This document shows, piece after piece, positions 53,472 to 60,976 of a stretch of 64,000 nt of DNA. This DNA comes from Rhodocytophaga aerolata (GTDB lineage Bacteria > Bacteroidota > Bacteroidia > Cytophagales > 172606-1), in contig NZ_JAUKPO010000007.1 of the NCBI RefSeq assembly GCF_030503435.1, forward strand, positions 248,001 through 312,000. Direction: 5' to 3'. Made by a program: the position numbers and the translations under genes. Numbering within the stretch: the stretch's first letter is position 1; every line of letters starts with the position of its first letter. Under the pieces are notes generated by a model. It made no database searches. It had not been told where the DNA came from and saw nothing but the letters and a program-made list of their open reading frames with translations.

Positions 53472-53771
53472 TTATTGTTTTGTTTTGCTACTGGCCCGCA
53501 TGGCACTATCCGTAGACATTCCTTTATCTATTACAGGGTTATTATCTAAGTCTGGATTTGCAGCAGGTGTACTGTCTGCTCTAACGCCTATAGGAGCCGT
53601 AGTATCTTCGTTGTTTGATTGTGGAAGTGTTGCTTCATTATCAAAATTCTTATCACTCTGGGTGTCATAGTCCCGGCCTCCGCAAGAAGTTATACTTAAG
53701 CTGGCAATTAATGCCAAGAAAGCAGCATTGTATATAAAAGCAGACTTGATTTTTTCTAATGAGCGTTTCAT
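53472..53771 (-). CDS. Low-complexity mini-lipoprotein 3
   Basis: This 99-residue protein has a signal peptide ending in the lipobox ITSC, and the mature part begins CGGRDYDTQSDKNFDNEAT. The tail of about 70 residues is rich in Asp, Asn, Thr, Ser and Pro. It lies 26 bp downstream of the gene at 53798-54067 and 12 bp upstream of the gene at 53226-53459, so the three form an operon. No function can be assigned. Confidence 0.65.
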   Translation of the reverse strand: MKRSLEKIKSAFIYNAAFLALIASLSITSCGGRDYDTQSDKNFDNEATLPQSNNEDTTAPIGVRADSTPAANPDLDNNPVIDKGMSTDSAMRASSKTKQ

Positions 53772-53797
53772 AGCTGATAATTTAAAATAATTATAGG

Positions 53798-54067
53798 TTA
53801 CTTTTTATTAACTGTATCAGCAGACATTTGCCGTCCGGTACCGCTTGTGTCAGTATCTGCACGGCCCACAGCTTCATCGGTGCCTGCACGGCCGGCTTTT
53901 CCAGTAGTATCCACCGTAAAATCAGTTTGCTCCTCGCCTAAGTTACTATCCTGCCCCTGCTGGTTCTGACTACTATCGCAGGAATACAAACCGGTAGAAA
54001 TCATTAGCATACTCATGCCTACCCATTTTACCCAAGATGTTCTTGTATTTTTCTTAAATAGTTTCAT
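53798..54067 (-). CDS. Low-complexity mini-lipoprotein 4
   Basis: This 89-residue protein has a signal peptide (basic start MKLFKKNTRTSW, lipobox LYSC). The mature part begins CDSSQNQQGQD and is rich in Asp, Thr, Gly and Arg, with ADTDTSGTG and VDTTGKAGRAGTDEAVGRADTD repeats. It is the first gene of the minus-strand mini-lipoprotein operon. The CDSS start is also seen in the two plus-strand members at 56466 and 56827, which suggests common ancestry. Confidence 0.65.
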   Translation of the reverse strand: MKLFKKNTRTSWVKWVGMSMLMISTGLYSCDSSQNQQGQDSNLGEEQTDFTVDTTGKAGRAGTDEAVGRADTDTSGTGRQMSADTVNKK

Positions 54068-54226
54068 TTTATTCGTATTTTAGGTTGTTGGTTTATGTTG
54101 ATGCAGATACGAAATATTTTGAAAAAGTTTCATCCATAAAATCAACATCTTACGTGTTTTATTGTACGTTCATTGCTTACGAAAACAAAACCACTAAGTT
54201 TTATAGGTTTATAAAATAAATACACA

Positions 54227-54568
54227 TTGATAGCAATTGTCAGGCATGCTTCCTTCATCCCTGCCCGGGGTATGGCCTTATTTCCATTTATTCTCGTTAA
54301 GCATCCGCAAGATCTGGCAGATGCCAGGTTAATCCGGCACGAATACATTCATATTTGGCAGCAGATAGAATTACTTATTGTTCCCTTTTATGTTCTGTAC
54401 CTGGCGAATTATTTGTGGAACCGGCTAAAGGGGCAGCCACATGAGCAGGCATATTATAATATATGTTTCGAAAAAGAGGCTTTTATGCATGACCATGATG
54501 AAAATTACTTGCGTGAAAGGCGGCTATGGGGTTTTTGGAGGTATATAATAAAGAAAAGCAGCTTTTAA
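54227..54568 (+). CDS. Small membrane protein with HEXXH zinc motif
   Basis: This 113-residue protein belongs to a small uncharacterised Bacteroidota family. The segment LIRHEYIHIWQQIELL contains HExxH, a zinc-protease signature, within a hydrophobic helix, and a downstream CFEKEAF offers a third Glu ligand, as in gluzincins. Two hydrophobic stretches flank it. TTG 54227 is the only start that keeps the family N-terminus; ATG 54272 would shorten the protein by 15 residues. It lies alone between the mini-lipoprotein operon and the anti-sigma protease gene, on the opposite strand. Proteolytic activity is inference. Confidence 0.6.
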   Translation: MIAIVRHASFIPARGMALFPFILVKHPQDLADARLIRHEYIHIWQQIELLIVPFYVLYLANYLWNRLKGQPHEQAYYNICFEKEAFMHDHDENYLRERRLWGFWRYIIKKSSF

Positions 54569-54581
54569 GGCTGCCTTTCTT
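54551..54581 (+). terminator. Terminator overlapping the end of the HEXXH gene
   Basis: Two 12-nt arms with one mismatch (54551-54562 and 54570-54581) flank a short loop that includes the stop codon. The right arm ends in TTTCTT. Confidence 0.6.
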
Positions 54582-54635
54582 TATTGCACAGATATCTTCT
54601 TGCTAAAATGTTATTCTGTAAGCTATCAATATATT

Positions 54636-55733
54636 TTATTTATGCTGATAGACTTTTACATTAAATACCAGATTTTGCAGATACTTTATTTGTTCAGGTC
54701 GCTTTAGCTCTTTAATAGAATTTTTGGCGGGCAAGATAATTGGCTCAGGCAAAGAATCTCTAGGTATAGAATCAATTACTTCTAAAAGATATTTAGCCTT
54801 AATGGCAAATGCCGCACCTTCTGCATCCGTATGTTTACCTGAGATAATACCTACCAAATTTCCTCGGTCGTCCAGAAGAGGGGCACCACTATTGCCTGGG
54901 TTTACAGGTATAGAAATCTGATAAGCAGCCGTATCTCCCTCAAATCCGGTTTTAGAGCTGATGGTACCGTCTCCATACACCATGTCTTCCCGGGGAAAGG
55001 CCAACGTATACACTGGTTCTCCCAGATCAGATTCTCTGGTCTTAAAGCCATAAGGTATTTTCATAGATATAGGAAAATCCGGATCAGTAATTTTGAGCAC
55101 TGCCAGATCGCTGAATTTATCAATATATACCTCTTTTGCCTTGTAGCGGCACAATTCATTTACTTTAGATTCTACATATACTGAATCTGCCCCGGCTATT
55201 ACGTGCCTGTTGGTGACAATGTATCCGTTTGAGGAAATTAAAAAACCGGTAGCGCTATAAGTAACTGGCTTATAATCAGATGTATTACTGGATGTGGCGC
55301 TAACTATGTTTTTCTGGGTATTTTTAATAGAATTCAGCTCCCGTTTCAACTCTTTGTAATAGCTGATCTGACGGTTTTCCAGAGAATGAAGATAATCAAC
55401 GGTGAATAGGGTACCCATAACTGTAATAACTGCTACGGAAGCAGCAACAACCATAGTGGGTAAATGTTTTTTCCAGAAAACCTGTATGCTGTATTTAGCA
55501 AACCTGCTCCTGTTAGCAAAGCTTTCAGTTTCCATTTCCTCGTGAAACTGGTTAAGCTTTTGCTTTAAGCCTGTTCGTTTTCCATACAAGGTAAAACTTT
55601 CCATCAGTAGCTTATGGCTACTTACTTCTATCGCCAGCTGAGGATCTTGTTTTATTTTTGTTTCAAACAAATCTGCCTCTTCCTTGCTTAATGTACCTGC
55701 TAAGTACTGTTCAATCTGTTCAATGTTACTCAT
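54636..55733 (-). CDS. Membrane protein fusing anti-sigma-like N-terminus to trypsin-like protease
   Basis: I use ATG 55733 (MSNIEQIEQYL, 365 residues); an ATG three codons earlier is possible. Residues 1-45 (YLAGTLSKEEADLFETKIKQDP) match the N-terminus of Bacteroidota anti-sigma factors. One transmembrane helix lies near 92-113, then a coiled segment, and from about 155 a trypsin-like (S1C, DegP-type) domain faces the periplasm. The triad is His177 (NRHVI), Asp209 (SDLAVL) and Ser282 (NPGNSGAPLL). There is no PDZ domain. The gene lies 30 bp downstream of the ECF sigma gene. It probably holds the sigma factor in the cytoplasm and senses stress outside; that is inference. Confidence 0.82.
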   Translation of the reverse strand: MSNIEQIEQYLAGTLSKEEADLFETKIKQDPQLAIEVSSHKLLMESFTLYGKRTGLKQKLNQFHEEMETESFANRSRFAKYSIQVFWKKHLPTMVVAASVAVITVMGTLFTVDYLHSLENRQISYYKELKRELNSIKNTQKNIVSATSSNTSDYKPVTYSATGFLISSNGYIVTNRHVIAGADSVYVESKVNELCRYKAKEVYIDKFSDLAVLKITDPDFPISMKIPYGFKTRESDLGEPVYTLAFPREDMVYGDGTISSKTGFEGDTAAYQISIPVNPGNSGAPLLDDRGNLVGIISGKHTDAEGAAFAIKAKYLLEVIDSIPRDSLPEPIILPAKNSIKELKRPEQIKYLQNLVFNVKVYQHK

Positions 55734-55763
55734 GTTTACCATAATATAGGCTTCCTGTCAAAA

Positions 55764-56333
55764 TTATTCACTATGATAACTGGAGAAAAAAAGCTTTTTT
55801 AACCGCATCAGGCATTTATATTTTTGATTTTTGGCATTGTCCGTATTTGTATATCCCATTTTTTCCATAATCTGCTGCATAGTAAAATTATGAATAAAAA
55901 AATCTTCCAGGATGGTGCGGCAAGGTTCGCCTAACTTTTCCAATGCCTGTTTCATAACTTTAAATTGCATATCCTTGTCTTCAATCTCTGCATCCTCTTT
56001 CACGAAAGGAATAAAACTCTCAAAGTCTTCAATCTTACCAACGTACCTGCTTTTTTCAGCCAACTTTTTCAACCACAACCGGCGGCTTACCGAATAAATG
56101 TATGTTTTTACTTTGCAGGTAAGCTCAAACCCAGGAATTTGCAGATTTTCATACAGCACAATAATAGATTCCTGATAAATATCTTTGGCTTCCTGCTCGG
56201 TTCCGCTGTTGTTGCCAATAAAATGCAGCACCATGGGAAAGTACGTTCTATACAATAAATTTAATGCTTTGTCATCTCCCCGTTTAAGCGCCAAGAGTAG
56301 CTCTTCATCAAATTCAGGCAATACTTTATTCAT
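55764..56333 (-). CDS. ECF-type RNA polymerase sigma factor
   Basis: This is a 189-residue extracytoplasmic-function sigma factor. The sigma-2 region has LLYRTYFPMVLHFIGNN and the EAKDIYQESIIVLYENL segment. The sigma-4 region (about 125-185) has ALEKLGEPCRTILEDFFIHNFTMQQIMEKMGY, the helix-turn-helix that reads the -35 element. The downstream gene encodes the probable anti-sigma/protease. A GGTTAC, 16 nt, TATTAA sequence on the minus strand (56371-56344) directly precedes the gene and resembles the promoters of the two adjacent lipoprotein genes, so it may control itself. Confidence 0.92.
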   Translation of the reverse strand: MNKVLPEFDEELLLALKRGDDKALNLLYRTYFPMVLHFIGNNSGTEQEAKDIYQESIIVLYENLQIPGFELTCKVKTYIYSVSRRLWLKKLAEKSRYVGKIEDFESFIPFVKEDAEIEDKDMQFKVMKQALEKLGEPCRTILEDFFIHNFTMQQIMEKMGYTNTDNAKNQKYKCLMRLKKLFFSSYHSE

Positions 56334-56343
56334 TAAATTTGCA

Positions 56344-56371
56344 TTAATACACTAAGGTAGGAATTGTAACC
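56344..56371 (-). promoter_or_regulatory. Candidate ECF-dependent promoter of the sigma gene
   Basis: On the minus strand GGTTAC (56371 to 56366) and TATTAA (56349 to 56344) are separated by 16 nt, the same spacing as GGTTAC to TATAAA in the two lipoprotein promoters. The leader would be only a few nucleotides before ATG 56333, close to leaderless. Confidence 0.45.
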
Positions 56372-56392
56372 TGTAAAAAATAAATCTTTTTT

Positions 56393-56421
56393 GGGTTACC
56401 TTCGTTAGTTTTCGGTATAAA
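56393..56421 (+). promoter_or_regulatory. Candidate ECF promoter of mini-lipoprotein 5
   Basis: GGGTTACC (56393-56400), 15 nt, TATAAA (56416-56421). The same elements and spacing precede mini-lipoprotein 6. The start codon is 44 nt further, so the leader is about 38 nt. Confidence 0.6.
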
Positions 56422-56465
56422 GCCAAAATTTATTAAACCTTTAACCTTAAAACTTGACAATGACT

Positions 56466-56675
56466 ATGAAAAAAGTAATGTATGCAGCTTTGTTTGTTCT
56501 TGGAACACTTAGCTTTTCTGCCTGCGATAGCTCCACAAGTTCAACCACTGAGTCTGACGAAAGAGTAATCGATAGAGACACTGTTGGAACAGAGGTAGAA
56601 GTTGAAGAAACAGTTGTAGAAACAGACACCAGCACCAGAACTCAAACAATGGAAACTGATACAACAAAACAATAA
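56466..56675 (+). CDS. Low-complexity mini-lipoprotein 5
   Basis: This 69-residue protein starts at ATG 56466 (MKKVMYAALF), chosen to match mini-lipoprotein 6; ATG 56460 is possible. The signal peptide ends with the lipobox FSAC and the mature part begins CDSSTSST. The 50-residue tail is rich in Thr, Glu, Asp and Val. It is divergent from the ECF gene and carries the shared promoter at 56393-56421. It is closely related to the next gene and is probably a tandem duplicate. Confidence 0.75.
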   Translation: MKKVMYAALFVLGTLSFSACDSSTSSTTESDERVIDRDTVGTEVEVEETVVETDTSTRTQTMETDTTKQ

Positions 56676-56701
56676 AATAATATATTGTACTCTGATATAA
56701 C

Positions 56702-56734
56702 AAAAAAAGCCGGTATTCTATACCGGCTTTTTTT
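56702..56734 (+). terminator. Terminator after mini-lipoprotein 5
   Basis: Two perfect 15-bp arms with a 3-nt loop and seven T at the end form a textbook intrinsic terminator, so mini-lipoproteins 5 and 6 are separate transcripts. Confidence 0.9.
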
Positions 56735-56760
56735 ATTGTAAAAAATATAAATAATCCGTT

Positions 56761-56789
56761 GGGTTACCTGTTTTGATTTATTGTATAAA
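56761..56789 (+). promoter_or_regulatory. Candidate ECF promoter of mini-lipoprotein 6
   Basis: GGGTTACC (56761-56768), 15 nt, TATAAA (56784-56789). It is the second copy of the motif at 56393-56421, with a 37-nt gap to the ATG at 56827. Flanking bases are also alike (TT before, CCAAAATTT after). Confidence 0.6.
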
Positions 56790-56826
56790 CCAAAATTTTA
56801 ACTATTACTTTAAAGAAAACAAGAAA

Positions 56827-57009
56827 ATGAAAAAGATTTTATTCGTAGCACTACTTGCCTTCACTACTTTAGGTTTCACGGCTTGCGATAGCTCAACCAC
56901 CACTACTAACGATGAGTCTACTGATACAACTACTGTAGAAACAGCTCCTGAAGAAATTACTCCAGCTGATACTACTTCTATGTCTGCAGACACAACTAGC
57001 GCTCAATAA
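56827..57009 (+). CDS. Low-complexity mini-lipoprotein 6
   Basis: This 60-residue protein starts at ATG 56827 (MKKILFVALL). The signal peptide ends with the lipobox FTAC and the mature part begins CDSSTTTT. The 40-residue tail is nearly all Thr, Asp, Glu, Ala and Ser. It has its own candidate ECF promoter and terminator and is the closest relative of mini-lipoprotein 5. The small size and acidic Thr-rich tail argue for a structural or signalling role in the envelope rather than an enzyme. Confidence 0.75.
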   Translation: MKKILFVALLAFTTLGFTACDSSTTTTNDESTDTTTVETAPEEITPADTTSMSADTTSAQ

Positions 57010-57021
57010 TCAAATTTATAG

Positions 57022-57063
57022 CAACAAAAAAGGCCTGATATGTATATCAGGCCTTTTTTGTTG
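57022..57063. terminator. Terminator between mini-lipoprotein 6 and the TerB-like gene
   Basis: Two perfect 20-bp arms with a 2-nt loop, and A and T runs at both edges, form a strong bidirectional terminator that serves both convergent genes. Confidence 0.88.
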
Positions 57064-57076
57064 TATTATCTGTTAC

Positions 57077-57475
57077 TTATCTATCTACAGTCAGGTAGTT
57101 GATCTGCAAATCATTCTGGAACTTCTGGATCAAATCCTGTTGAAAAAGATTAATAATGCCTCTTTCTTTCGCTTCAGAAGCAGGGCTGTGATGGCTGGCT
57201 TCAGCAATAGCTTTCAGGATACTTACAAGGTGTTCATACTCAGGGCTTGGGCCATGTTCTTTAAAAATATCCATAGCTTTAGCATATACGTATTCTACCG
57301 TGTTGTCTTTTTGAGCTTCATATTTAAACGACCATACAATATCTTTGGCCCAGCTATGGTTCCTTACTATATGTTCCAAAGTTGCCACTTCTTCTCCTTG
57401 CACCACTCCATCAGCTTTGGCAACGGCATAAATGAGCTCACCAAACGCTTCGTATAATTTTTCTTTCGTAACCAT
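57077..57475 (-). CDS. TerB-like protein
   Basis: This is a 132-residue cytoplasmic all-helical protein. The N-terminal pattern AFGELIYAVAKADGVVQGEEVATLEHIV is the TerB/DjlA-like hallmark, with an acidic metal-binding loop (ADGVVQGEE). TerB domains occur in tellurite-resistance and stress operons. No ter genes surround it here. A strong bidirectional terminator lies 14 bp beyond its stop. The specific role is unknown. Confidence 0.75.
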   Translation of the reverse strand: MVTKEKLYEAFGELIYAVAKADGVVQGEEVATLEHIVRNHSWAKDIVWSFKYEAQKDNTVEYVYAKAMDIFKEHGPSPEYEHLVSILKAIAEASHHSPASEAKERGIINLFQQDLIQKFQNDLQINYLTVDR

Positions 57476-57777
57476 TCGTGTAAATTTTTTGCCTTTTATC
57501 TGAAGTGAATATACTTTGTAACCTTCATTTTCACAACTTATCCTAAGTGAATCTGTTGATTAAGTTATATATAGTTAGCTATCAACAAATAAAAGTTGGA
57601 TGAAGCTTTATTTAATAATTCATATAAAAAACTGGACAAACGGTAATGAGTTTGCGTAAATATCTTACATAGGTTTTTTATAGGCTGAAAATCAGGCAGC
57701 TATATAAATCTTTTCTATTTTATTGTTGTTATTCATACACTGTACTACATTTAGCCAAACTTTAATGAATATAGCAT
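57476..57777. other. Intergenic region between the TerB-like gene and thiL
   Basis: These 302 bp are AT-rich and hold no gene. TTG at 57723-57725, 20 nt and TACATTTA at 57746-57753 is a near match to the housekeeping promoter and could drive thiL; the last base differs from consensus. Confidence 0.35.
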
Positions 57778-58803
57778 ATGAAACGGACAGAGCTTAAAGA
57801 GTTGGGAGAATTTGGCTTGATAGACAGAATAGAGGCTGATTTTAAAAATATAAATTCTGAAACGGTTAAAGGTATAGGCGATGATGCAGCAGTGATTGAT
57901 AATGGAAGTAATGTATACACGGTCGTTTCTACAGATATGTTGGTGGAGGGAGTACACTTCGATTTAAGTTATGTTCCCTTGCATCATTTGGGGTATAAAG
58001 CAGTGGCCGTAAATATTTCAGACATTGCTGCAATGAATGGCATACCTAAGCAAATAACGGTAAGCCTGGCGTTGAGTAGCCGTTTTTCAGTAGAAGCAAT
58101 AGATGCACTGTATCAAGGTATTAAAATTGCTTGTGACGATTACAAAGTAGATTTGGTGGGTGGAGATACAACCAGTTCCAGAGCTGGGCTGGTTATTTCA
58201 ATAACAGCAATAGGAGTAGTAGAAAAAAATAAAATAGCCTACCGCCATACAGCCAGGCCAAATGATATTATTTGTGCTACCGGCGATCTGGGTGGCGCTT
58301 ATCTAGGCTTACAAGTGTTGGAGCAGGAAAAACAAGTATATCTGGCAAATCCGGAAATGCAGCCTCAACTGGCAGGAAAAGATTATTTACTGAAGCGGCA
58401 ATTAAAACCGGAAGCCCGGATGGATGTAATCTATGAGTTGAATGATATAGGCGTAGTTCCTACATCCATGATTGATATTTCAGATGGGTTAGCTTCCGAA
58501 CTTATGCACTTGTGCCGCTCTTCTAATACTGGCGCAGTTATTTTCGAAGACAAACTACCTATTCATGGCGAAACGTACAATACGGCTGTTGAATTTAACA
58601 TTGATCCGGTAACCTGTGTGCTGAACGGAGGGGAAGATTACGAACTGTTGTTTACGATTAGTCAGGAAGATTTCCCCAAAATTAAAAACCATGCAGATAT
58701 TGCCCTTATTGGCTATATGACTAATATACCTAAAGAAATACTGTTAAATACTAAGTCTGGCACACCCGTACCGATACGGGCGCAAGGCTGGGTACATTTT
58801 TGA
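57778..58803 (+). CDS. thiL: Thiamine-monophosphate kinase
   Basis: ThiL phosphorylates thiamine monophosphate to the active cofactor thiamine diphosphate, which Dxs in this window also needs. The 341-residue length is normal. Conserved segments are GIGDDAAVI, DMLVEGVHFDL, GGDTTSSRAGLVIS, DISDGLASEL and NGGEDYELLFTI, which contain the Mg-binding Asp residues and substrate loop. It is followed by a small secreted protein gene 34 bp downstream. No other thiamine gene is present. Confidence 0.94.
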   Translation: MKRTELKELGEFGLIDRIEADFKNINSETVKGIGDDAAVIDNGSNVYTVVSTDMLVEGVHFDLSYVPLHHLGYKAVAVNISDIAAMNGIPKQITVSLALSSRFSVEAIDALYQGIKIACDDYKVDLVGGDTTSSRAGLVISITAIGVVEKNKIAYRHTARPNDIICATGDLGGAYLGLQVLEQEKQVYLANPEMQPQLAGKDYLLKRQLKPEARMDVIYELNDIGVVPTSMIDISDGLASELMHLCRSSNTGAVIFEDKLPIHGETYNTAVEFNIDPVTCVLNGGEDYELLFTISQEDFPKIKNHADIALIGYMTNIPKEILLNTKSGTPVPIRAQGWVHF

Positions 58804-58837
58804 GAAACTTGATAAACTATGTTAACTATCTACTATT

Positions 58838-59242
58838 ATGGAAGCATTTCATAAATATTGCATTTTCACATGCATACTATGGTTTGGTATGGGAATGCTT
58901 ATGAGTATTCCGGTATTGGGGCAGGAAAATAAGATTACAGCTACAACTAAAACAAGCATATCTGACGAATTTGATCTGAAAGAACTTAAAAACAGGCAGC
59001 GCCGAACAGTTTCTTACTTAGTAGTAACTGATATCCGGGATATAGCTTATGGAAACCGCTGTGTAACGGAAGCTACCCGCAGATTAGGGTTTGTTTATAC
59101 GCCCATGCCTATCAGTGAGATAGAAAGAAAATCAAGATTCCATTACTTCACCCATAACCAGTTCACCAAACTAAAGATTACATTAAAACACGGTCCGGGC
59201 TGGAAAAAGAAGTTGAGAAAAAGCATTGCACGATGCGGGTAA
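58838..59242 (+). CDS. Small secreted protein of unknown function
   Basis: I do not recognise this 134-residue protein. The signal peptide runs to about residue 29 (PVLGQ), and the mature part is basic (RRTVSYLVVTDIRDIAYGNRCVTEATRRLG, then KLKITLKHGPGWKKKLRKS). Two Cys (NRCVTE and the C-terminal ARCG) could form a disulfide. It follows thiL by 34 bp and may share its transcript. A terminator at 59256-59289 follows. Confidence 0.55.
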   Translation: MEAFHKYCIFTCILWFGMGMLMSIPVLGQENKITATTKTSISDEFDLKELKNRQRRTVSYLVVTDIRDIAYGNRCVTEATRRLGFVYTPMPISEIERKSRFHYFTHNQFTKLKITLKHGPGWKKKLRKSIARCG

Positions 59243-59255
59243 AAGGGTTTGTACG

Positions 59256-59289
59256 CAGGCACATACGTAGGTAAGTGCCTGTATTTTTT
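59256..59289 (+). terminator. Terminator after the small secreted protein
   Basis: Two 7-bp arms (59256-59262 and 59275-59281), with further pairing inside the loop, are followed by TATTTTTT. The T run reaches the purB stop codon from the other side. Confidence 0.7.
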
Positions 59290-60631
59290 ATAAACCAGTA
59301 TAGTTAAAAGGCGTAATCAACCGTAGCTCTTCTTTCACTTCATCACTTACTGCCAAAGTATTGATAAAATTGGTAATGGCAGGAAACGTAATTTTATCAT
59401 TGGTACGGGTAAGTTCTTTTAAAGCTTCATAAGGCTTGGGGTAGCCTTCCCGCCGCAATATGGTTTGAATTCCTTCTGCTACCACAGCCCAGTTATTCTC
59501 CAGATCTTCACTCATTTTTGCTACATTAATTTCAAGCTTGCCTAATCCTTTCAGCAGCGACTGGCAAGCGATAAGTATATGTGCCAAGGGTACGCCAATA
59601 TTGCGAAGAACAGTAGAATCCGTTAAGTCCCGTTGAAGCCGCGATATAGGAAGTTTGGCAGATAAATGTTCTAAAAGAGCGTTGGCAATTCCTAGGTTTC
59701 CTTCAGAATTTTCAAAATCTATTGGATTCACCTTGTGAGGCATGGCCGAGGAACCTATTTCGCCTTTTTTGATAGCTTGTTTAAAATAACCCATAGATAT
59801 GTATTGCCACATATCGCGGTTCAAATCTATGAGAATGGTATTGATGCGTTTAAGGTTATCGAACAGGGTTGCCAGAAAATCATAATGTTCAATCTGGGTA
59901 GTGTAGCGGCTGCGGCTCAGTCCAAGAATGGTATTAACAAAATAATCTGCAAAATTTACCCAATCTATATGCGGATAGGCTACTGTATGGGCATTAAAGT
60001 TGCCAGTGGCGCCACCAAATTTAGCTGCATAGGGTATTTGTTCTAACAAGGCCAGTTGCTTTTGAAGCCGTTCACAGAATACCATTATTTCTTTGCCTAA
60101 CCGTGTAGGGGAGGCAGGTTGGCCATGCGTGTAAGCCAGCATAGGAATAGAGGTCCATTGTGAAGCTAAATTCAGGAGTTTTTGATGCAGGTTATTCAAT
60201 ACGGGCTTTATCTCTTTTTCCAAGCCTTCTTTTAAGGAAAGTGGAATGGCGGTATTGTTAATATCCTGCGATGTAAGCCCAAAATGAATAAATTCACTAA
60301 AATTTTCTACCTCCAATGATTCCATTCTGGACTTAATATAATATTCCAGGGCTTTAATATCATGGTTGGTTGTTTTCTCAATATCTTTTATTTGTCTGGC
60401 ATCCTCTATACTAAAGTTCTCATACAATTTTCTTAAATCATTGTATTTCTCTTTAGGAAAATCAGCTAACTGGGGCAGCGGCAATTCACATAAGGCAATA
60501 AAATATTCTATTTCTACGCGTGTTCTAAAATAGATTAGTCCCTTCTCAGAGAAGTAAGGAGACAAATGAGAAGCCTGTTGCCAGTATCGGCCATCTATCG
60601 GCGAAATGGCAGAAAGTGAATCTAGGTGCAT
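59288..60631 (-). CDS. purB: Adenylosuccinate lyase
   Basis: PurB cleaves SAICAR and adenylosuccinate in purine synthesis. I start it at ATG 60631 (MHLDSLSAISPIDGRYW, 447 residues) because family members begin right before this phrase; the frame stays open eleven codons further. The lyase signature SSAMPHKVNPIDFENSEGN carries the catalytic Ser. HGQPASPTRLGKE and the LTSQDINNT segment contain the other active-site residues. The 456-residue length class and the fold are those of the E. coli-type enzyme. It is transcribed alone on the minus strand. Confidence 0.95.
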   Translation of the reverse strand: MHLDSLSAISPIDGRYWQQASHLSPYFSEKGLIYFRTRVEIEYFIALCELPLPQLADFPKEKYNDLRKLYENFSIEDARQIKDIEKTTNHDIKALEYYIKSRMESLEVENFSEFIHFGLTSQDINNTAIPLSLKEGLEKEIKPVLNNLHQKLLNLASQWTSIPMLAYTHGQPASPTRLGKEIMVFCERLQKQLALLEQIPYAAKFGGATGNFNAHTVAYPHIDWVNFADYFVNTILGLSRSRYTTQIEHYDFLATLFDNLKRINTILIDLNRDMWQYISMGYFKQAIKKGEIGSSAMPHKVNPIDFENSEGNLGIANALLEHLSAKLPISRLQRDLTDSTVLRNIGVPLAHILIACQSLLKGLGKLEINVAKMSEDLENNWAVVAEGIQTILRREGYPKPYEALKELTRTNDKITFPAITNFINTLAVSDEVKEELRLITPFNYTGL

Positions 60632-60976
60632 AAGTGGCGTTGTTAATCCTCTCAAAGTTGACAATTATTCTCGATTTTTCTATATATCTGTAAACCTTTC
60701 CCAGAATTATTGAAACGGTAGCAAAACCTGTTCCTCGTAAAACTTGTGTTGCCATAATTTGTTATCAAACTGAGAGATGAACTGAAAATAAGCAGACTTT
60801 AATTTCTAGGGCTGATATGTTAAAATATTCAGCGGTAATTATCTTAGTTTTGCTACATAGAAACAAAACCGGCTCTTGTACGCTATACTTAGCTATTAAC
60901 TTGCGTAAATCTGTAAGGACTAGTGTAAGCAAAGGCCAGAAAAGTAGTTTAGTCAATTGTATTAGCCTATTACTCC
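60632..60976. other. Divergent intergenic region purB / ferredoxin reductase
   Basis: These 345 bp are AT-rich and contain no likely gene. No TAnnTTTG element with a matching -33 box was found on either strand. Confidence 0.4.

Noticed and set aside
60546-60755. Minus-strand 69-residue frame over the purB start
   Set aside because: It overlaps the conserved purB N-terminus out of frame and lacks any recognisable feature.
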